A stretch of 64,000 nt of DNA, taken from contig JAOPKB010000016.1 in assembly GCA_025517485.1 (NCBI GenBank), positions 1-64,000 of the forward strand, in the 5' to 3' direction. This DNA is from Natronoglomus mannanivorans (GTDB lineage Archaea; Halobacteriota; Halobacteria; Halobacteriales; Natrialbaceae). Of the stretch, positions 59,750-64,000 are shown piece after piece (the stretch's first letter is position 1; the number at the start of each line of letters is the position of its first letter). Under the pieces are notes generated by a model. The model was not told the DNA's origin. It searched no databases and worked only from the letters and a program-made list of their open reading frames with translations. Both the position numbers and the translations under genes were made by a program.

Positions 59750-61072
59750 ATGAACGTCGGTCACGAATTACTCTCTCGCCGCCGACTGCTCCAGTTTACG
59801 GCCGTGAACACCGGCCTCGCACTGGGATACGGACACCACGCGACGGAATCGGTTACTGGCGAACCGGACGACCCCTTCGAGTGGTCGTTCGAAACCGCCC
59901 TCGAGGTCGAGTCCTCGCCGACGATCGTCGACGGCACCGTCTACGTTGGGGCGAGCGACAACTGCGTCTACGCGGTCGACGCCGAGGACGGCACCGAGGA
60001 GTGGCGTTTCGAAACCGACGGATACGTTCGATCCTCCCCGGCAGTCGTCGACGGAACGGTCTACGTCGGCAGCAGCGACCACACCGTCTACGCGATCGAC
60101 ACCGAGGACGGGAGCGCGACGTGGCGCTTCGAAACCGGAGACTCGGTGCGCTCGTCGCCGACCGTCTCCGACGGGACCGTCTACGTCGGCAGCAACGACC
60201 ACACCGTCTACGCGATCGACACCGAGAGCGGACTCGAGGCGTGGGCGATCGAAACCGGTCACGAAGTCCGGTCTTCACCCGTTATTCGGAGTGTTAGCGG
60301 TCGTTCAGACGTTAGGAACACGGTCTACGTCGGGAGTCGCGACGGGAACGTCTACGCGATCGATGCCGATCGTGGCAGTGAAACGTGGACCTTCGATACC
60401 GGCAGTCCCGTGTTGACTGCTCCGACGGTGGTCGACGGGACGGTCTACGTCGGGTCAGCGAGAGGACACACCCACAGACGGAATTGCTACGCGATCGACG
60501 CCGAACGGGGAACCGAAGTGTGGGCTACTATGTCGTCTCTCGGGGGCAACACGACCGCACTGACGGTCTACAATGGGACGGTCTATCTCGGTACGACGGG
60601 CAATGATGTCCCCCGCCACTCTCTCGTGGCGCTCGACGTCGAGAGCGGCGAGCAACGATGGCGACACACGCTCGAGTCGCACAGGGTTTCGTCGCCGACG
60701 GTCGTCGACGGGCCGGCCGGTCTCGCGGTCTACGTCGGGACGGAAGACGGCATCTACGCGAGCGACGCCGACGGGAATGTCGGGACGGTCGCCGAGACCG
60801 GCGTGGCGGGGAACTCGAGCCCTACGGTCGTCGACGGTATCGTCTACGTCGGCTCCAGTCACGGACTTCTGGCGATAGATGCCGGCATCGAGGGCTCGAG
60901 CGTCGACTCGCGGGTCGAACAGGGGGCGCTCGGCCATCACCACGCGTGGGCGAGTGAAGCCGTCGTCGATGGCGATAGTGACCCGGCGTCTGGACCCGGA
61001 GTTCTCGCGGCCCTCGCAGGCCTCGGTGGCGCGTGTTCTGCGATGAACCGGACGCTCCGACACCGATCCTGA
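59750..61072 (+). CDS. Tat-exported PQQ-like beta-propeller repeat protein
   Basis: A 440-residue extracellular protein. The Tat motif SRRRLLQFTAVNTGLALG lies near the N terminus. About eight repeats of roughly 40 residues follow, of the form DGTVYVGSSDHTVYAIDTED plus GSATWRFETGDSVRSSP, which build an eight-bladed PQQ-like propeller. The C terminus (SGPGVLAALAGLGGACSAMN) is a short hydrophobic stretch followed by Arg, like archaeal C-terminal sorting or anchoring signals. No catalytic PQQ ligands are evident. The role may be binding or scaffolding on the cell surface. Confidence 0.85.
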   Translation: MNVGHELLSRRRLLQFTAVNTGLALGYGHHATESVTGEPDDPFEWSFETALEVESSPTIVDGTVYVGASDNCVYAVDAEDGTEEWRFETDGYVRSSPAVVDGTVYVGSSDHTVYAIDTEDGSATWRFETGDSVRSSPTVSDGTVYVGSNDHTVYAIDTESGLEAWAIETGHEVRSSPVIRSVSGRSDVRNTVYVGSRDGNVYAIDADRGSETWTFDTGSPVLTAPTVVDGTVYVGSARGHTHRRNCYAIDAERGTEVWATMSSLGGNTTALTVYNGTVYLGTTGNDVPRHSLVALDVESGEQRWRHTLESHRVSSPTVVDGPAGLAVYVGTEDGIYASDADGNVGTVAETGVAGNSSPTVVDGIVYVGSSHGLLAIDAGIEGSSVDSRVEQGALGHHHAWASEAVVDGDSDPASGPGVLAALAGLGGACSAMNRTLRHRS

Positions 61073-61243
61073 CTCGGTTCGTCCGACAGTCGCTGAACGA
61101 CACCGATCCGACCACCGGGAGCAGTGACGCGTTTGATCACGTTTCACCTCGAGTAAACTCGCAGGCTCGAGTCGGCGACAATCGCGACCTCTTGGGCGCG
61201 GAAGTCACCCGAATCGAACTCCTTTTGGAACGTCACCGGCTAC

Positions 61244-62080
61244 GTGACGGTAGATTCGATGGACGGGGACGGAGACGCAGATGTGGATGTCCTGATCGTC
61301 GGCGCGGGTTCGATGGGGCGGTGGATCGCGGACGCGATCGACACACCCGTCGCCTTCACCGACGTCGACGAGACCGAAGCGCAGTCGGCAGCCGACGCCG
61401 TCGGCGGCCGCGCTGTTCCCCTCGAGACTGACGAGCGCTTCGCGGCGGTCTGTCTCGCCGTCCCGATGACCCACGTCGCGCGGGCGATCGAGACACACGC
61501 TTCGAACGCCGAGCGAGCGATCTTCGACGTCTCGGGAGTGATGGGACCGGCGCTCGAGGCGATGGACACCCACGCGGCCGACCGCGAGCGTGTCAGTCTC
61601 CATCCGCTGTTCGCACCCGAGCGCGCCCCCGGTTCGATCGCCGTCGTCCGCGAGGAGCCCGGTCCGGTGACCGACGCGATTTGTGCGACACTCGAGACGC
61701 GAGGCAACGACCTCGTCGAGACCACCGCCGCGGAACACGACGGAGCGATGGAGACGGTGCAGGCGGCGACCCACGCCGCGATTCTCTCGTTCGCTCTCGC
61801 CACAGAGCCCGTCCCAGAGGAATTCGAGACGCCGGTCTACGAGGAACTGCGCGGCCTCGCCGAACTCGTGACCGGCGGGACGCCCCGGGTCTACGCCGAC
61901 ATTCAGGACACGTTCGACGGTGCCGACGCCGTCGCCGGCGCTGCCCACCGGCTCGCGGATGCCGATTCCGAGGAACTCGAGGCGCTGTATCGAGAGGCGG
62001 CAGAACAGTGGCGGCCGACCGGAGCCGCGCGAGCGGATGGTGAGGCGAGCGGGACACAGACGAACGAGACTGACCAATGA
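61244..62080 (+). CDS. tyrA: Prephenate dehydrogenase
   Basis: NAD(P)-dependent enzyme that converts prephenate to 4-hydroxyphenylpyruvate for tyrosine synthesis. The Rossmann motif is VDVLIVGAGSMGRWIADAID, followed by VCLAVPMTHVARAIETH, AIFDVSGVMGPALEAMD, the substrate segment VSLHPLFAPERAPG, and a helical dimer domain (THAAILSFALATEPVPEEFE). At 278 residues it is a minimal TyrA without chorismate mutase or ACT domain, so feedback by tyrosine is not evident. GTG 61244 or ATG 61259 may be the start; a T-rich box at 61219-61226 favours 61244 loosely. It is 16 bases from the next gene and probably co-transcribed with it. Confidence 0.9.
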   Translation: MTVDSMDGDGDADVDVLIVGAGSMGRWIADAIDTPVAFTDVDETEAQSAADAVGGRAVPLETDERFAAVCLAVPMTHVARAIETHASNAERAIFDVSGVMGPALEAMDTHAADRERVSLHPLFAPERAPGSIAVVREEPGPVTDAICATLETRGNDLVETTAAEHDGAMETVQAATHAAILSFALATEPVPEEFETPVYEELRGLAELVTGGTPRVYADIQDTFDGADAVAGAAHRLADADSEELEALYREAAEQWRPTGAARADGEASGTQTNETDQ

Positions 62081-62095
62081 AACGACCAGTGAGCA

Positions 62096-63601
62096 ATGAG
62101 TGACCAGCGCGAGGCCGTCGTCTCGAACGCCAAGTACCTGCGAAACGTCAGGCCGATCGACCCCGAGGAGATCAGCGATTACATCGAGAACCAGCCCCAT
62201 CCAGCCGTCGTCCGCCAGCTCCTCCGCGAGGAAGCCCCCTCGCTCGGCCTGATCGAACGCGAAGACGGAACCTTCGTTCCCGTCGGAGACGAGCCCGTCG
62301 CCCCGCTTGGGCGACCGATCGACCGGTTCCCCGACCGCTACGCGGACGCGCTCGAGGATCTGCTGGCCGACCGTTACGGGCCGAACTGGCACGACGGCGC
62401 CAGCGGCGACCTCCTGCGGTCGGTGATCCGTCGGGTCAAGTCCGAGTACCTCTACAGTCAGGGGAAATCGGTCGACTACGACGAGGACGTCGCCGCGGGA
62501 TACGCCATCTACCACCTGCCGGGCTACTACGCCGCCGTTCAGTACGCACTCTCCGATCTCGCCGAGCGCGGACTGCTGGGCCGTGAGTTACGCGTGCTCG
62601 ACGTCGGTGCCGGCGTCGGCGGCCCCGCGCTCGGACTCTGTGACTTCCTCCCCGAGGATGCCCTGCTCGAGTACCACGCCGTCGAACCGAGCGCCGCCGC
62701 GGACGTTCTCGAAACGCTGCTCACGGAGACGGGTCGGAACGTCCACCCGACGGTTCATCGGACGACGATCGAGTCGTTCGAGTTCGGTGAGGGTGGAGCC
62801 GATGGCGAAGACGGGAACGGAAATGAGGGGGACGAGGACGGGAACGCCCACAGCGAGTACGACCTCGTCCTCCTCGCGAACGTCCTGAGCGAACTCGAGG
62901 ACCCCGAAGCGGTGCTCCGGTCCTGTCTCGAGGCGGTCGCCGACGACGGCGCGCTTCTGGCGCTCGCACCTGCGGACAGGGAGACGAGCATCCAGTTGCG
63001 CGAACTCGAGCGGGCCGTCGAGGACGACACGACGATCTACAGCCCCGCCGTGCGACTCTGGGCCGGCGAGAGGCCCAGCGACCGCGGCTGGTCGTTCGAC
63101 GTCCGTCCCGACCTCGACGTCCCGCCGTTCCAGCGCCGACTCGACGAGGCTGCCGGCGACGACGAGCACGATCCCGGCGAGTTCGTCAACGTCGACGTGC
63201 AGTTTTCCTACTCGATCCTGCGCCGGGACGGCAGGCGTCGGATCGACCTCGACCTCGATACGGATCGGTGGGCGAAGATGGCCGAAATGGAGCGTCACGT
63301 CACGAACCGGGTCGACCTCGTCGCGGCGAAGTTCAGTCGGTCGCTGAGTGACGCTGGCGATGGATCGACTACACGCGCCGGCGGTTCGAACGCGAACCCG
63401 CTCTTCAAGATCAGCGACGGCAGCGAGGCCGTCGACCACTATGCGGTCCTCACGAACGAGACCGCGCTCAACCGACCGCTGCTCGAGGCCGACTACGGCG
63501 ACCTCTGTTCGTTCGAGCAGGCGCTGGTCCTGTGGAACGACGACGAGGAGGCCTACAACCTGGTCGTCGACGAGGAGACGGTCGTCGATCGGTTGGTCTG
63601 A
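62096..63601 (+). CDS. Rsm22-like SAM-dependent methyltransferase
   Basis: A 501-residue protein of the mitochondrial ribosomal small-subunit Rsm22 family. The N-terminal helical region (LLRSVIRRVKSEYLYSQGKS, AAGYAIYHLPGYYAAVQYAL) precedes the SAM-binding motif LRVLDVGAGVGGPALGLCDF and acceptor motif YDLVLLANVLSELEDPEAVL. The C-terminal OB-like part has FVNVDVQFSYSILRRDGRRR. An acidic repeat insertion (GGADGEDGNGNEGDEDGN) sits inside the methyltransferase fold. An RNA or translation-linked methylation role is inferred from the family. It follows tyrA by 15 bases. Confidence 0.82.
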   Translation: MSDQREAVVSNAKYLRNVRPIDPEEISDYIENQPHPAVVRQLLREEAPSLGLIEREDGTFVPVGDEPVAPLGRPIDRFPDRYADALEDLLADRYGPNWHDGASGDLLRSVIRRVKSEYLYSQGKSVDYDEDVAAGYAIYHLPGYYAAVQYALSDLAERGLLGRELRVLDVGAGVGGPALGLCDFLPEDALLEYHAVEPSAAADVLETLLTETGRNVHPTVHRTTIESFEFGEGGADGEDGNGNEGDEDGNAHSEYDLVLLANVLSELEDPEAVLRSCLEAVADDGALLALAPADRETSIQLRELERAVEDDTTIYSPAVRLWAGERPSDRGWSFDVRPDLDVPPFQRRLDEAAGDDEHDPGEFVNVDVQFSYSILRRDGRRRIDLDLDTDRWAKMAEMERHVTNRVDLVAAKFSRSLSDAGDGSTTRAGGSNANPLFKISDGSEAVDHYAVLTNETALNRPLLEADYGDLCSFEQALVLWNDDEEAYNLVVDEETVVDRLV

Positions 63602-63672
63602 GAGCGTCTTCGAATCGGCCTGCTGGGAGGGTTCGATTTCGTGCAGGTCGTCCTCGAGACTGAGAAACGGTG

Positions 63673-63681
63673 ATCTTTTCG
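63673..63681 (+). promoter_or_regulatory. TATA-like box of surE
   Basis: atcttttcg is centred about 28 bases upstream of the surE ATG at 63705. Confidence 0.45.
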
Positions 63682-63704
63682 TACCCGCCTCCAAGCGGTG
63701 GACT

Positions 63705-64000
63705 ATGAGCGACACCCTCGAGATCCTGCTCACGAACGACGACGGGATCGACAGCCCCGGCATCCGGGTGCTGTACGACGCCCTCTCGGCGCTCGCAAAC
63801 GTGACCGTCGTCGCTCCCGCCGACGATCGAAGCGCCGTCGGACGGTCGATCTCTCACGAGGTCGACGTCGTCGAACACGAACTCGGCTACGCGGTCGAGG
63901 GGACGCCATCGGATTGCGTCGTCGCCGGACTGGGCGCACTCGGACCGTTTCCCGACCTCGTCGTCTCCGGCTGTAACAGGGGTGCGAACCTCGGCGAGTA
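63705..64000 (+). CDS. surE: 5'/3'-nucleotidase SurE, N-terminal part
   Basis: The gene runs off the right edge; 98 residues are visible. SDTLEILLTNDDGIDSPGIR carries the metal-binding DD pair, VTVVAPADDRSAVGRSIS the next conserved block, GTPSDCVVAGL a further one, and the end reads PDLVVSGCNRGANLGE with the conserved SGxNxGxN pattern (here SGCNRGANLG). SurE dephosphorylates nucleoside monophosphates and related substrates. Alignment to the family N terminus supports the ATG at 63705. Confidence 0.95.
   Translation, partial: MSDTLEILLTNDDGIDSPGIRVLYDALSALANVTVVAPADDRSAVGRSISHEVDVVEHELGYAVEGTPSDCVVAGLGALGPFPDLVVSGCNRGANLGE

Overview
The window is chromosomal DNA from an extreme halophilic archaeon (class Halobacteria). 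The DNA is GC-rich. Almost every predicted protein is rich in Asp and Glu. Genes are archaeal in kind: TFB, LonB, thermosome, GGGP synthase, archaeal 3-dehydroquinate synthase II and archaeal NMN adenylyltransferase. Many starts sit 24-30 bases downstream of a TATA-like box, as expected for leaderless haloarchaeal mRNAs. I saw no rRNA, tRNA, CRISPR array, insertion sequence or prophage; this is mainly ordinary, densely packed core genome.

Layout. 1-12 kb: HtpX-like protease, a class I aldolase/FBPase gluconeogenic pair, 3-hydroxyacyl-CoA dehydrogenase, PadR regulator, squalene-synthase-type enzyme, pyruvate kinase, and an NfeD/stomatin membrane pair. 12-21 kb: small DNA-binding proteins, a glycosyltransferase-flippase fusion, a house-cleaning NTPase, TFB, shikimate genes aroD and DHQ synthase II, a P450 and a HAD hydrolase. 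21-27 kb: SprT-like protein and the trpC-trpB-trpA-ADH synthase operon. 27-35 kb: CPBP protease/LonB operon, NadM, SAM hydroxide adenosyltransferase, HalOD1 protein, thermosome and a degenerate amidohydrolase. 35-44 kb: glycosyltransferase, methyltransferase, F420/FMN-type oxidoreductase, MBL hydrolase, GGGP synthase, TRAM protein, radical SAM protein, tiny zinc fingers and an Hsp20-like protein. 44-56 kb: FAD oxidoreductase, Nudix, MFS, aldo/keto reductase, EPSP synthase, MATE and an M24 peptidase. 56-64 kb: small haloarchaeal orphans, a membrane-tethered winged-helix regulator, a Tat-exported beta-propeller, prephenate dehydrogenase, an Rsm22-like methyltransferase and the start of surE.

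How the genes work together. Five separate loci belong to aromatic amino-acid synthesis (ADH synthase, DHQ synthase II, aroD, aroA, tyrA), plus trpCBA. Fructose-bisphosphate aldolase, FBPase and pyruvate kinase cover two ends of central carbon flow. GGGP synthase and the squalene-type synthase make isoprenoid lipids. LonB/CPBP, HtpX, thermosome, Hsp20 and the NfeD/SPFH pair are membrane and protein quality control.

The most notable non-gene signals are: a dyad-symmetric triple GTAC element spaced exactly 10 bp over the trpC promoter; a 19-bp imperfect direct repeat spaced 80 bp between a small winged-helix gene and the glycosyltransferase-flippase gene; two very short ORFs that overlap the next start by four bases; short palindromic GC-rich segments read in frame inside unrelated proteins (TrpB, YkgJ-type, radical SAM) plus a basic low-complexity TrpA N terminus; and two enzyme homologues that have lost catalytic residues (MGMT-like, amidohydrolase).
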